Of a stretch of DNA of 21,644 bases, positions 9,773-19,675 are shown in pieces. Below the pieces are notes generated by a model. The model had not been told where the DNA came from and ran no database searches. It saw only the letters and a program-made list of their open reading frames with translations. How positions within the stretch are numbered: the stretch's first letter is position 1; every line of letters begins with the position of its first letter. The translations under genes were made by a program, and so were the position numbers. The DNA is from Beroe ovata (Eukaryota; Ctenophora; Nuda; Beroida; Beroidae): the NCBI GenBank assembly GCA_946803715.1, contig CAMPET010000034.1:48445-70088 (forward strand), written 5' to 3'.

Positions 9773-10781
9773 ATGATAGGTACTTCCACTGCATCTGTGG
9801 GATTTAGGTGAGTTTAGTTTGAATCAATAGTTTATTTCTGTCCTGCAGCATCATTCTCAATGTACAGTTCCCTGTTTCAGGTATTTATCCTGCATCTATC
9901 CAGCACTTAGACCCTGCACAACAATATGCCCTTCACTCAGAAATGGGAAAGTTCCTCTAAAAGTCCACAGTGCTTCTCTTACCACTTCAAATGGACCAAG
10001 ATTTGTTCCACCCCTTCCTGCATTAACTCTGGGTTAGGAAACTGAAACATGTGTTCACAATTCACATGTGACTGTGATTTGATAAATGTTTTGTATAGTT
10101 TTATGATAGTCAAATCTTCCAGGGGCCAGTGGTCTGATACCTTTTCTTGCCCCACCACTCTATATGATCTATAATAATGGGCTTTTCTGTACAGATGGTG
10201 AATTCATGCATCTTGTTTATTCTGCCTCCATCCTTTCCTTTCTTGGTAAGTGCATTATTCTACCCATTTAACCAATGCACCACTAGACATGTACTCTCCA
10301 TTTATCAAAGTATGAGTTCAAACTGTGATGATTGTTCATGGTAGGTGGGGTGAGATGGGGAATCACATTGCCTGATGGCTCCTCTCAGAAACCTGACTGG
10401 AAGAATCTTACTTACAGTGTAACTCCATCTCTGCTTGCATGGGTTGGAGTTTTAGCTGGATCCCCACTTGGGTTAGTTACCTTCGAGTTCTTTCAGCACA
10501 ATTTTTCTCCAATTGAATATCAGAAATGAATATAGACCATTTCTGATTTCAGCTATATTCCAATAACTACTGGACTGGTAGCTTGCTGTGTGATTGATGT
10601 AAAGTGGCCAGGATACCCATTTTGGTTCAAAGTTCTCAGAGTTCTGTTAACCTCAGGGGCACTTCTCAGTACCTTTCTTCTTTTCAAGGTTAAATACGAC
10701 CAGGATAAATCTTTTGGAGTAGTCGACTCTATTGATGGATTCAAAGCAAAATACTCTGCATGGAAAAACAGTTCTAGTTGA
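9773..10781 (+). CDS. TMEM69-like DUF3429 membrane protein, 5 exons
   Basis: Exons 9773-9807, 9881-10032, 10123-10245, 10345-10471, 10553-10781 (TGA 10779-10781). GT-AG borders and phases 2,1,1,2 close to 221 residues, close to human TMEM69 (about 247). Residues 1-55 are rich in Arg, Lys, Ser and Thr without acids (start MIGTSTASVGFRYLSC), consistent with a mitochondrial presequence. The DUF3429 core begins near residue 62 with LGASGLIPFLAPPLY, followed by ILSFLGGVRWG (to residue 109), then TPSLLAWVGVLAGSPLG and two further hydrophobic helices. The pattern of a Gly-rich first helix and SFLGGVRWG is the family signature. Biochemical function of the family is poorly known; inner mitochondrial membrane location is inference. 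The C-terminal tail is polar. Confidence 0.88.
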
Positions 10782-11032
10782 AATTGTACCTATTATTCAA
10801 CTTTCTTGTACAGATACATCTTCATTCTAAGTCTGTGAATATGATAAGTTATTGAATTATTGATACTATAGTAAGATTTTATTGTGAAAAGAATTGTCTG
10901 AGTAAATTATTAAGTTGATTTTCCAATACTGTTTTTAATGCTTTCAGTGGCTGCGTCTTTATGATGCTCCTTTTATGATCTTTAATTGAGAGCACAAACT
11001 TGTATGAAACCCCGGAACCTTTTAGAAGGATT
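10782..11032. other. Short intergenic region before the sulfotransferase
   Basis: About 250 bp with the 3' UTR of the TMEM69-like gene and the 5' region of the sulfotransferase. The in-frame sequence upstream of ATG 11033 is open from 10979 to 11032 (ending YETPEPFRRI) but holds no ATG, so a spliced 5' exon could extend the protein through an acceptor in this stretch. No clear AATAAA. Confidence 0.45.
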
Positions 11033-11993
11033 ATGTATGGCCCTCTAAATTTACCTTATAGACATGCAGTTTATGATGGTGTGCCGGTACCAGTTTTCAC
11101 TCCTCCAGAAAGATTTGAAGAGATAAAGAATCATCACAAATCAAGGACAGATGATGTTTACATTGCAACTTATCAGAAATGTGGGACAACCTGGATGCAA
11201 CACATCTTGAATCAACTTTTTGATTTCCCACAGGTAAGGTAGAGAGGGATTTATATTCGTTATGGGTTCAAGGGTTATTGGCTATTGTTTCACGGTTCAC
11301 TCACTTGACTTAAATCTTACTCAGGGTCAGCAGGACCACATAAACCAATCTGTACCCTGGTTGGAAGAAACAGAACAAACAATCATCGATGATCTCAAAT
11401 CTCCAAGACTTCTCAAAACTCATGATAAATGGAGCTGGGTTCCTAAAGGTGAAGGTATACTATATATTTATGCTATAAGAAATCCTAAAGATGCTTGCTG
11501 CTCTTATTACAATCACATGGCAAAAGTTTTCACTGGACATTATGCTTTTGAAGGGAATTTTGAAGATTTTTACAATGGTGTCTTTATAAAGGAGCGTACA
11601 GCTGAACATGGTTCGTTTTTTGATCATGTGAGTGAATGGTTGGCTCAGAAAGGAAATCCAAACATCTATTTCATCTACTTTGAAGATATGGTCGAAGATT
11701 TGAAGCGGGAAATCAAGAATTTGGCAGAATTCTTGAAGATAAACTGCTCTGACAAGAAAATCAGTAGCATTGTTGATTCCAGTCAGTTTGATTCCATGTC
11801 TAAGAACAGTTCTGTCGATTATAGCTGGAGGAATGGGGTATCAAAGGACTCTGCTTCTAAGTTTTTGAATAAAGGGAAAGTTGGCAGTTGGACATCCGTT
11901 CTCTCAGAAGCCCAGTCAAATGAGATCGAGCGGCTGGCTCGGGAGCATGTTGAAATTCCTCATGGTATCAAGTTTAGATACCTTCTGTCATAG
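11033..11993 (+). CDS. Cytosolic sulfotransferase (SULT superfamily), one coding intron
   Basis: Expected to transfer sulfonate from PAPS to a small hydroxyl or amine substrate in the cytosol. Exons 11033-11233 and 11325-11993 (phase 0), 289 residues, typical length. The start ATG 11033 (MYGPLNLPYR) is the first in-frame ATG; the reading frame stays open upstream to 10979, so an extra spliced N-terminus is possible. Seen: N-terminal YDGVPVP and DDVYIATY, a 5'-phosphosulfate loop TYQKCGTTW (46-54, Lys49), LLKTH with the candidate catalytic base His100, the 3'-phosphate strand IRNPKDACCSYY (Arg119, Ser127), and a C-terminal LNKGKVGSW (248-256). Two departures from consensus: TYPKSGTTW is TYQKCGTTW, and the RKGxxG arginine is Asn249. 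Substrate cannot be predicted. Vertebrate SULT genes usually have six or more coding exons; this one has two. Confidence 0.92.
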
Positions 11994-12364
11994 GATATAG
12001 GTTGAAGATATAGGTTTGTCGTATCAGTTGTTGTTCTTTAAGATGATTTTTATAAAGGAAGTAGATTCTTTTTTGTTTTTGAATTTTTATGTTTGACATG
12101 AATCAGTTGCTTACCTACAGATTTATACTTTAAAGCAGTTTTATGTTCCCCACTTATAAAACATCAGTTCATTCAATTGTTTCTTGTATTATTTTGCTTC
12201 AGTTCCATATTAATTTCAGTAAAAAGAAATTTGAAGAATGCTTATCTGAACCTTATACCCTTATTAGCTTAAACACCCCAGGATTTAACATCAACCAATG
12301 GAATGAAGTCATCAAAGGAGTAGTCTCCATGCTGACTGCATACCCAAAACCCCAGAGCTGGAAA
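11994..12364. other. Sulfotransferase 3' flank and helicase 5' leader
   Basis: About 370 bp, AT-rich. The helicase frame is open from 12143 but the upstream 74 codons (starting MFPTYKTSVHSIV) have no family resemblance and read like leader sequence. No TATA or polyadenylation signal that I can support. Confidence 0.45.
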
Positions 12365-14356
12365 ATGAAACGACCGTTGAATTCCAGTGAAACTAAACAA
12401 CTTCCCGGAAAATCGCCCGGTAAATCCCAACCTCCTCACAAGAAGAGACGAAAAGAGAAGAACCTTCCCATTACGTGTTGTGAAAAACAGATTGTTCATG
12501 AGCTTCGTCAACACGATGTTCTTGTGATTGTGGGGGAAACTGCAAGTGGGAAGACAACCCAAATTCCACAATTTATTTACAACGGTAATATTCTCGCTGA
12601 GGGGAAGTGTATTGCTATCACTCAGCCAAGAAGAGTGGCTACCATCTCCCTTGGCCGGCGAGTGGCAAGTGAAATGGGGGTGAAAGTGGGACAGGAAGTC
12701 GGGTATTCTGTAAGGTTTGAGGATAAGACGTCCAAACAAACGGTGATCAAGTTTCTCACAGATGGTATGCTTCTAAGAGAAGCTATTTCCAAGAAGAACT
12801 TGAAAAAGTATGGGGTAATTATCGTTGATGAGGCACATGAGCGAACTGTGAATACTGATGTTCTGTTTGGTCTTCTGAAGAGAATCCAAGCCCAGAGGTG
12901 TAAGACACCTCTAAAAATAATCATCATGTCAGCAACCCTGGATGCTGACCATTTTTCAAAATTCTTCAACTCAGCTAAAGTTTTATACGTTCAAGGTCGA
13001 CAATTCCCAATCAGAACGATGTATTGTAAGTCAGAACAGAAAGATTATGTCCACGCTAGTTTAGTGACTGCTCTTCAAATTCACCAGGAATGTCCTCTTG
13101 ATGGCGACATCCTGGTATTCCTGACTGGGCAACAAGAGATAGAACATGGAGAAAAGCTCCTGAACGAATGCAATGCCTCCCTTCCTGCTCTTGTGCCTAA
13201 GATAGCAGTATTCTCGCTTTTTGGTGCCCTCCCCACCTCACAGCAAGTGGGCGTGTTTTCGAGGCCGCCTCCAGGACACAGAAAGATTATATTGTCCACT
13301 AATATTGCCGAAACATCGCTCACAATTCGTGGTGTAAAATATGTGGTGGACAGTGGAAAGGTGAAACAGAAAACGTTCGATTCGAAGATTGGATTGGAGA
13401 AACTCCAAGTTTGTCCCATTTCCAAAGCTCAAGCTCGGCAACGACAAGGTCGTAGTGGTCGAGAAGGACCGGGGCTTTGTTACAGAATTTTATCAGAACC
13501 CGAATATGACCGTCTAAGAGAAGTTGAGGTACCTGAGATTCAGAGATGTAAATTATCGACAGTCCTTCTCAATCTCTTAAACCTTGGTGTAAGCGATGTT
13601 TTTGATTTTCAGTGGATTGACAAACCTCCAGAGCACACAATTGCCAGTGCTGTATCGGAGTTAAAAACACTGGAAGCAGTAACTGGGTCTCAGGAGCTGG
13701 AACTAACGGCTCTTGGGAAGTCCATGGCATCATTCCCACTCTCCCCCCAATACTCTCGTCTCATCATCAAGTCACGTGACCTGTCCTGCTCTACCGACAT
13801 TGTCACCCTAGTTGCACTTCTCTCTGTAGACTCCATATTCTATAACCCGCACAATAAGGCAGACATCACGGCAGCGGTCCGTAAGAAGTTCCACAATCCG
13901 ACCAGCGATCATGTGACGCTAATACGAGTGTACAAATCTGCCCAAGAGAACAATTTCGAAGCTGATTGGTGTAAGAGACACTACCTGAATGGAAGAGCTC
14001 TTCAGACCGCGTCCAATGTTCGGAAACAGTTGAAACAAATCTGTAAGAAAATTGGAATTGCTTTGATAACGAATAAGAAGTGGGAGGAGAATGTTTGTAA
14101 AGCTCTCATCTACGGGTTGTTTGACAATGTTGCTGTTAGACAACCCGATTTGACCTATGTTTGTATATCAAACCGACAGCAAGCTAAGATACACCCATCG
14201 TCGGTTTTGTGTCAGTATGCCCGTGAACACCAGCCGGAAATGGTTGTGTTCAACGAGATGGTTCTCACCAGTGCTAGTTATATGAGAACCTGCTCAGTAG
14301 TTGACAAGTCTTGGTATCAACATCTCCAGGCAACCAACAAGATCGGGTCAAGCTGA
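12365..14356 (+). CDS. DHX33: DEAH-box ATP-dependent RNA helicase, DHX33-like, intronless
   Basis: NTP-driven RNA helicase; DHX33 in mammals acts in the nucleolus in rRNA synthesis and in cytosolic RNA sensing. Single uninterrupted frame; ATG 12365 is preferred (663 residues; human about 707) because it precedes the basic leader PPHKKRRKEK, a likely nuclear signal. In-frame ATGs at 12143 and 12329 would add 74 or 12 residues. Motifs from ATG 12365: I GETASGKTT (57-65), Ia TQPRRVA, II DEAH (155-158), III SAT (189-191), IV FLTGQQEIE, V STNIAETSLT, VI QRQGRSGR (359-366). HA2 and OB-fold regions follow (VPEIQRC, LSVDSIFYNP, KKFHNPTSDH) with the terminal IHPSSVL and the MRTCSVVD block matching DHX33. 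Motif VI has Ser where QRxGRAGR is usual. Human DHX33 has many introns, so the lack of any intron here suggests retrocopy origin or intron loss; the frame is intact. Confidence 0.93.
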   Translation: MKRPLNSSETKQLPGKSPGKSQPPHKKRRKEKNLPITCCEKQIVHELRQHDVLVIVGETASGKTTQIPQFIYNGNILAEGKCIAITQPRRVATISLGRRVASEMGVKVGQEVGYSVRFEDKTSKQTVIKFLTDGMLLREAISKKNLKKYGVIIVDEAHERTVNTDVLFGLLKRIQAQRCKTPLKIIIMSATLDADHFSKFFNSAKVLYVQGRQFPIRTMYCKSEQKDYVHASLVTALQIHQECPLDGDILVFLTGQQEIEHGEKLLNECNASLPALVPKIAVFSLFGALPTSQQVGVFSRPPPGHRKIILSTNIAETSLTIRGVKYVVDSGKVKQKTFDSKIGLEKLQVCPISKAQARQRQGRSGREGPGLCYRILSEPEYDRLREVEVPEIQRCKLSTVLLNLLNLGVSDVFDFQWIDKPPEHTIASAVSELKTLEAVTGSQELELTALGKSMASFPLSPQYSRLIIKSRDLSCSTDIVTLVALLSVDSIFYNPHNKADITAAVRKKFHNPTSDHVTLIRVYKSAQENNFEADWCKRHYLNGRALQTASNVRKQLKQICKKIGIALITNKKWEENVCKALIYGLFDNVAVRQPDLTYVCISNRQQAKIHPSSVLCQYAREHQPEMVVFNEMVLTSASYMRTCSVVDKSWYQHLQATNKIGSS

Positions 14357-14895
14357 TGGATTGTGAGTCAGGGTGACTGATTTTCAGCATTATGTCAGTG
14401 GTGATGTAGGACAGATGATTCGTGAACGGAATAATCGATTGATCATACTTATTTAGTAGGCTTCTTCTTCGAGAAAAGTGAAAAATTTGTTGGATGTTTT
14501 ATAATTTTTAGACTTTGACTTTAAACACTAACTTTGATATCTCAATTTTGGATCTTTGCTAAGTTGCGTGTTACTCTTTTCTTAGATTTTTAACCTCCGG
14601 GGTGATTTATAAGATAGTTAATCCGACTTTCAATTATCAAATATGCAGATTACTACGTTTCATTAACTGATTTCGAGATCTCCGATTCGCAAAAATCTTT
14701 GAAAACAATTATAGGTAGACAGTAACAACGATCGTTGGAAACAACCATTCCTTCATTCTTTAATTATGATTCCCGAGGAGGGAATCCCGATTTGGGACCT
14801 TGCTTGTGATTGATTGATGATATCCCCACTTCAACTACCCCAATATCCACATATATCCCCCAATATCCACATATATCCCCATGTAGAGATCTCCC
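14357..14895. other. Intergenic region, helicase 3' flank and transporter promoter
   Basis: AT-rich sequence with no exon-like frame. It ends in a perfect 20 bp tandem duplication just before the transporter start codon. No TATA box is convincing. Confidence 0.5.
14841..14880. repeat. Perfect 20 bp tandem duplication before the SLC33A1 start
   Basis: CAATATCCACATATATCCCC occurs twice head-to-tail, ending 15 bp before ATG 14896; a partial related stretch precedes it. It probably lies in the 5' UTR or core promoter of the transporter. Confidence 0.95.
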
Positions 14896-17800
14896 ATGAG
14901 TTCCGATCACGACACCACTCCCACCCGATACAACCTCCGGAGTCGGAATAAGTCCCCCTCAACACAGTCCGATACCATGGCAAAGGAGAGGGAACCAGTG
15001 GAGAAGAATGTTGATGAAGGAGTAGTGACGTCAGCAGAGGTTGTCGGCAAGGATTTGGGTTTCTTTGGGCTGGGAAACGATCTATTCAGTGTGTGTGTTC
15101 TAATGGTTCTGTACGTATTGCAAGGCGTTCCCCTGGGCTTATCTGGTAGTATCCCCATATTGATTCAGAAGAATATCAAGGGATACGGCGATCAGGCGGC
15201 TTTCAGTATTGTGACCTATCCCTTCAGGTAATGATCAACATCCCCGTACAGTGTACATATTGCTTTTCGGGAAAGTGTTTAATCGTTATATGATTACTTC
15301 CGATAGTTTAATTATATTGATCTTGCGAATAATTGATTAGATTTATCTAAATAAACCCAATTCTGCCATGAAGCTTTCCTCATTTCAGCATGAAATTGCT
15401 ATGGGCACCGCTGGTAGACTGTTTCTACAGCACCAAGTTAGGCCGAAGAAAGTCCTGGTTAGTCCCCCTCCAGCTGGCTATTGGGAGTGTCATGCTGTAC
15501 TTCCCCAATGTGATCGGGACTGCACTTGGGGTTGGAGGAGGTAGGATTCGAGGAGTCATCCGCCCCTTTTTGAGGAAGTAGACAGGAAACACTTGCTTTT
15601 TCAGAAATAATTCGACTTTATCTCACCTGATCTGTACCAGTCTGAGATGAGATCCAGCTCAAATCTGTATTGAATATTCCTCTTCACGTGTTCAGGTGAA
15701 GTTAACATATCCGTGTTAGCTGGTTGGTTCTGCTTTCTGACTTTCCTTGCTGCAACTCAAGATATTGCTGTAGATGGGTGAGTGACAGAACTTGCAGTAG
15801 CTGTCATGGTAACAGCTACGTATAATATATTGAGTGATGTTGCCATGGTAGCAGTAGTTAAAATACCGACAGTAGTTGCACACTCGAATGTTATTCAGGG
15901 TATTTGTGGTCGTGCAATGTGTGTGGCTAAGCTGTGTGGTTGAATTTCTGTGGTTGTACAGCGGTTGTACACTCCATTGCAACCACTATGGATAATGTAT
16001 ATCAGTGGTTGAAATAGCTACGCCGTCTATGGATGTACACTGTAGTGTGGTTGAACACCCACTGTGTACTGTATGGTTACTGGTTGACACATCTACCCCA
16101 TGTCCACAGGTGGGCGTTGACCATGCTCTCAACGCGCAATGTGGGTTGGGCAAGCACATGCAACTCAGTGGGTCAAACTATCGGTTACTTCTTCGGATAT
16201 CTGGGATCTCTCGCCCTCGACAGTCCCATGTTCTGTAATCTGTTCCGGGAAGTGGAGAGCGATGTGGGATGTGTATCTATGGAGGTAGGAGAGAAATTTT
16301 GTGGGGGAGGTGTCGCCAAAAGGGGGACGTCCTGTAGAGTGGATCCGATAGTTGACTTCTATGCCAAGCCCATACGTGACCTAAGGACTCAGTATCTGTG
16401 CACTGTACAAAACTTCAAATGCCTCAATTATTGACTCACTTTTTACAGTTCACACAATGGCATTGCGTAACACGAGCAAAATTGTGTACACATCATATCA
16501 CTCATTGTTGCTATGATGATTGAACACTTGTCACATTTTTCAGTCGTATCTGTGGTTTTGGGGTGTGGTTTTCATCGTTACAACCACCTTTGTAGCAGTG
16601 TTTGTCCGCGAGAAACCAGTTGATGAAAGAGAAAAGGATGAAGGGTGAGGGTAAAAATCATATTCGTCTAATTCGTTAGGATTCGTTAGAAATAAATTCG
16701 TTAGAATTCGTTAGAATTCGTTAGAAATTAGTGACCATTAAAAAGTCGTTTAACCGACCCTTATTGATTACTCAGGTTTGTACAGACATACAGAAACATG
16801 TACAAGGTGTTCCGACTAAGGAATGTACTTGTGTACACTGGGTGTATATTTGTTATCAAGGCTTCGTTTTCTCCCGTGGATACGCTAGCGGGACTGAAGC
16901 TACTTGAAGCAGGGTTGCCTAAGGACAGTATCGTGACCTTGAGCTCACTACTCGTTCCCTTTCAGGTGCATATTATTCAGGTAGCCAAGATCCAGAGAAG
17001 TTTTCATTAGAACCTCACAGACTCAAAGTATAAAAGTGTGGGAACAGAAATACACGGATCAGAAATGCCATGTAATCCCGTGTATTTTTATGCGCTGAAT
17101 CAAATCCCTACCGAATTCTGACCCTATCTCGCTTTCACGATGATTTATCGCTCATGGGACTTAAAAGCTCGCATCTGAAAAGGAAACGGAATTTTCGCCG
17201 ATTTCCCGATGAGCTAGCTGAAAAATTCCTGCAGATTCGGATTCTACGTCAAAAAATAGGCCAGGAACACTCATTTTTAGTTTGTCTCCTGTAAAATTGT
17301 TCTTGGCCGTTTTTGGTGCCCAGTGTGTCCCATTGATTTTCGCCATTTTGATGCCTTTGCTTCCCACAGGTTTGAAATCGTTATTTGGGCGCGGTTTCAA
17401 GGCGAATATGAACTTAATGGGCCCGTCACGAGGGTTGATTCTTGTAGTGTGAGAGTAGGAGAGATGATTTGGTGGAAAATTAGTGTCGTAACTGCCTGCT
17501 AATGTCTCATTAGAGACCGTCAAAAACGACGTATAAAAGTGTGGAGTCACTCACTTCAATTTCTACCGATACTCAGATCAGAAATCCGTAGAAATTTTTT
17601 GTTAAATATTTTTGCAGGTACCATGTATTCCTAGGTATTTTTGGACGCTGAATCGATTCCCGATCGAATCTTGGCCATAGCTCGCTTCCCTGATGAGCTA
17701 TTCGTCACGTGTTTTAAACTCTCACATCTGAGAAGGAATCGGAATTTTCGCCGATTTCCCGATGAGCTAGCTGAAAAATTCCTGCAGATTCGGATTCTAC

Positions 17801-19675
17801 GTCAAAAAATAGGCCAGGAACACTCATTTTTAGTGTGTCTCCTGTAAAATTGTTCTTGGCCGTTTTTGGTGCCCAGTGTGTCCCATTGATTTTCGCCATT
17901 TTGATGCCTTTGCTTCCCACAGGTTTGAAATCGTCATTTGGGCGTGGTTTCCTGGCGAGTATGAACTTAATGCGACCGTCACGAGGGTTGATTCTTGTAG
18001 TGTGAGAGTAGGAGAGATGATTTGGTGGAAAATAAGTGTCGTAACTGCCTGCTAATGTCTCATTAGAGACCGTCAAAAACGACGTATAAAAGTGTGGAGT
18101 CACTCACTTCAATTTCTACCGATACTCAGAAATCCGTAGAAATTTTTTGTTGAATTTTTTTGCAGGTACCATGTATTCCTAGGTATTTTTGGACGCTGAA
18201 TCGATTCCCGATCGAATTTTGGCTCTAGCTCGCTTCCCTGAGCAGCTATTGGTCATGTGAGCACGAACCTTTCATCTGAGAAAAGTAGAATTTTCTCAAA
18301 TTCCCCGATGAATTAGCCCAAAAATACAAAAATATCTCTTAATTTATTTCAGATATTTCTACCGTTACTCGTCACCAAATACACCAACCCAAGTTTCCCT
18401 CTCAACACGTATATCACGGGTGTTATTCCCAGGATACTCGGTAAGGAATGAGTTCAGAAATGAGGAATCGCCATTTGATGTTTCCAAATTTGTTTTCCAC
18501 CCCTTCTTACTCCTTTCAGGTTCTTTGATGTGTGCTGTCTTGGTGTACTATGCATTTTTGTACCAAAGCTTTACTCCTGCTTTTTACATAGCCGGATTAT
18601 TGATACAAATCTTCTACTCGGTAAGTTAGTGGGATTTGGCAATATCAACGTGGCGCGTACATTTAGGTACAATTTTCATTTGCCACTTTGAAGTTAAGTG
18701 TGTAATTGGAAGGCGCGAAACAGTTTAGATGAACGTTGCCGCGCGCTAGGCGTGCTTTTAGACGCGCGCGTGTGAGAAATTTTGTCCGCGATCGAAAACA
18801 GAAAAACGTAACCGCGCCCTACACCATTGTTGAACTTTTTGGCAATTCCAACCCATTGATTCATGATGACTAAAGGAGCATCTATAAAGTGACGGCTTTT
18901 CCAGGCTGCAGCAAACATGCTATTCGTATCTAGTATGATGTTTTCTGCCCGTATCAGTGACATAAGGATGGGTGGAACCTACATGACACTACTAAACACA
19001 CTGATCAACTTATCTGGTATCATCCTCTTATTTCAATGGGAGTTTAGTCATATTGAAGCATACATAACATGTCGCTATCTATGATCGAATCTTGATCGCT
19101 GTAGCATTTGCAGTCAAGAGCTGTATAGACCTCTACGTATATGTCCATTTCAGGTACTATCCCTCAAACACTATCACTCTGGATGGTGGACAGAGTCACT
19201 TCGTCCACTTGTATTGACTCAGACTCGGTTACCACGTGTTATCTTGATAAGCAGGTGACAATCACTGACAATCGCTCGTCTTTAATTTGACAACTATCAT
19301 GGTTACCCATCCTCTCGGTTATGAATTGATGATTATCGTCCACAACTATCTTGTGTTTGTTTCAGTCTTGTATCGATTCTGGTGGTACTTGTAGAACCGA
19401 TCTGGACGGTTTTTTCGTCCTCGTTTCAATCGGTACAATCTTGGGTTTCTTTTGGATATGGGTGAGTCGCAACAGAAGCCCACATTGTATGACATTCCAA
19501 AAAGTCTCAAGATATATCTGTCTTGGATGTTCTCCACACCTTATACAAATCGTCTGATATCACAATGAAATCTTGTCTTCCGTGTCGTATTATTCCCTTC
19601 CTTCAGAAATTGGCTCCGCTATTCCGTCGATTGCAGAACCAACCTCTGGAAAGTTGGCACGTGAGCAGTAGTTAA
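14896..19675 (+). CDS. SLC33A1: Acetyl-CoA transporter (AT-1, SLC33A1), 12 exons
   Basis: Multipass ER/Golgi membrane carrier importing cytosolic acetyl-CoA for lumenal lysine and ganglioside acetylation. Exons 14896-15227, 15389-15540, 15696-15777, 16110-16284, 16544-16644, 16776-16965, 18353-18440, 18520-18620, 18905-19016, 19154-19254, 19366-19461, 19607-19675 (TAA). All GT-AG, phases close, 532 residues (human about 549). Family blocks: YVLQGVPLGLSGSIP, KLLWAPLVDCFY then GRRKSWLVPLQ, AATQDIAVDGWALTMLS, GWASTCNSVGQTIGYFFG, GLKLLEAGLPKD, MGGTYMTLLNTLINLSG, and the late Cys-containing loop SGGTCRTDLDGFF. The N-terminal 45 residues are polar and poorly conserved (TRYNLRSRNKSP). The C-terminus KLAPLFRRLQNQPLESWHVS is cytosolic and basic. 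Intron 6 (1.39 kb) is expanded by a tandem repeat; the other introns are 79-341 bp. No inactivating change is visible. Confidence 0.96.
15800..16092. repeat. GGTTG-rich imperfect repeats in SLC33A1 intron 3
   Basis: Motifs such as TGTGGTTGAA, TGTGGTTGTACA, GCGGTTGTACAC and CTGGTTGACAC recur irregularly between about 15930 and 16092. Near 15802 and 15840 the related words TGTCATGGTAACAGC and TGCCATGGTAGCAG recur, the first being part of the palindrome AGCTGT...ACAGCT. It looks like a degenerate simple repeat; no function is suggested. Confidence 0.4.
16662..16730. repeat. ATTCGTTAGA microsatellite-like repeat in SLC33A1 intron 5
   Basis: Five copies of the 10 bp word ATTCGTTAGA (or ATTCGTTAGG) start at 16671, 16681, 16695, 16705 and 16715, with a 4 bp spacer after the second. 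It occupies more than half of the 131 bp intron. Confidence 0.9.
17026..18340. repeat. Tandem repeat of about 550 bp, two-plus copies, in SLC33A1 intron 6
   Basis: Two long copies with period 553 bp (for example 17161-17550 against 17714-18103) differ at few positions across their cores. A third, degenerate start of the unit runs from about 18168 to 18340, 548 bp after its counterpart at 17620. A partial fragment precedes the first copy near 17026 (AGTATAAAAGTGTGG, matching the unit end). Copy 2 lacks 5 bp of copy 1 near 17575. The array reaches to within about 12 bp of the exon 7 acceptor. Both copies keep a 129-codon antisense frame, but the substitutions I compared are mostly amino-acid changing, so coding is doubtful. 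Confidence 0.9.
18728..18790. repeat. GCGCGC-rich island in SLC33A1 intron 8
   Basis: The words GCCGCGCGCTAGGCG and GACGCGCGCGTG occur in an AT-rich intron. They are similar in character to islands at about 262-360, 4500-4570 and 9240-9330. These may be fragments of one dispersed repeat family, but I could not align them over their full length. Confidence 0.35.

Noticed and set aside
12143-12364. N-terminal 74-residue extension of the helicase from ATG 12143
   Set aside because: The extension has no similarity to DHX33 and looks like AT-rich leader; ATG 12365 directly precedes the basic region expected at the N-terminus.
12269-13447. Several minus-strand frames of 69-156 codons opposite the helicase
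   Set aside because: They are antisense to a well-conserved helicase coding region and show no family resemblance; they are shadow frames.
17161-18103. Two antisense 129-codon frames in SLC33A1 intron 6, nearly identical
   Set aside because: Similarity comes from tandem duplication of the DNA. Among the differences I compared most change amino acids, which does not support purifying selection. They match no family I know.
3643-19675. Idea that the elongase, GNMT, sulfotransferase and acetyl-CoA transporter form a functional metabolic cluster
   Set aside because: They share the general theme of activated group donors but have separate promoters, mixed strands and no common pathway; adjacency looks incidental.
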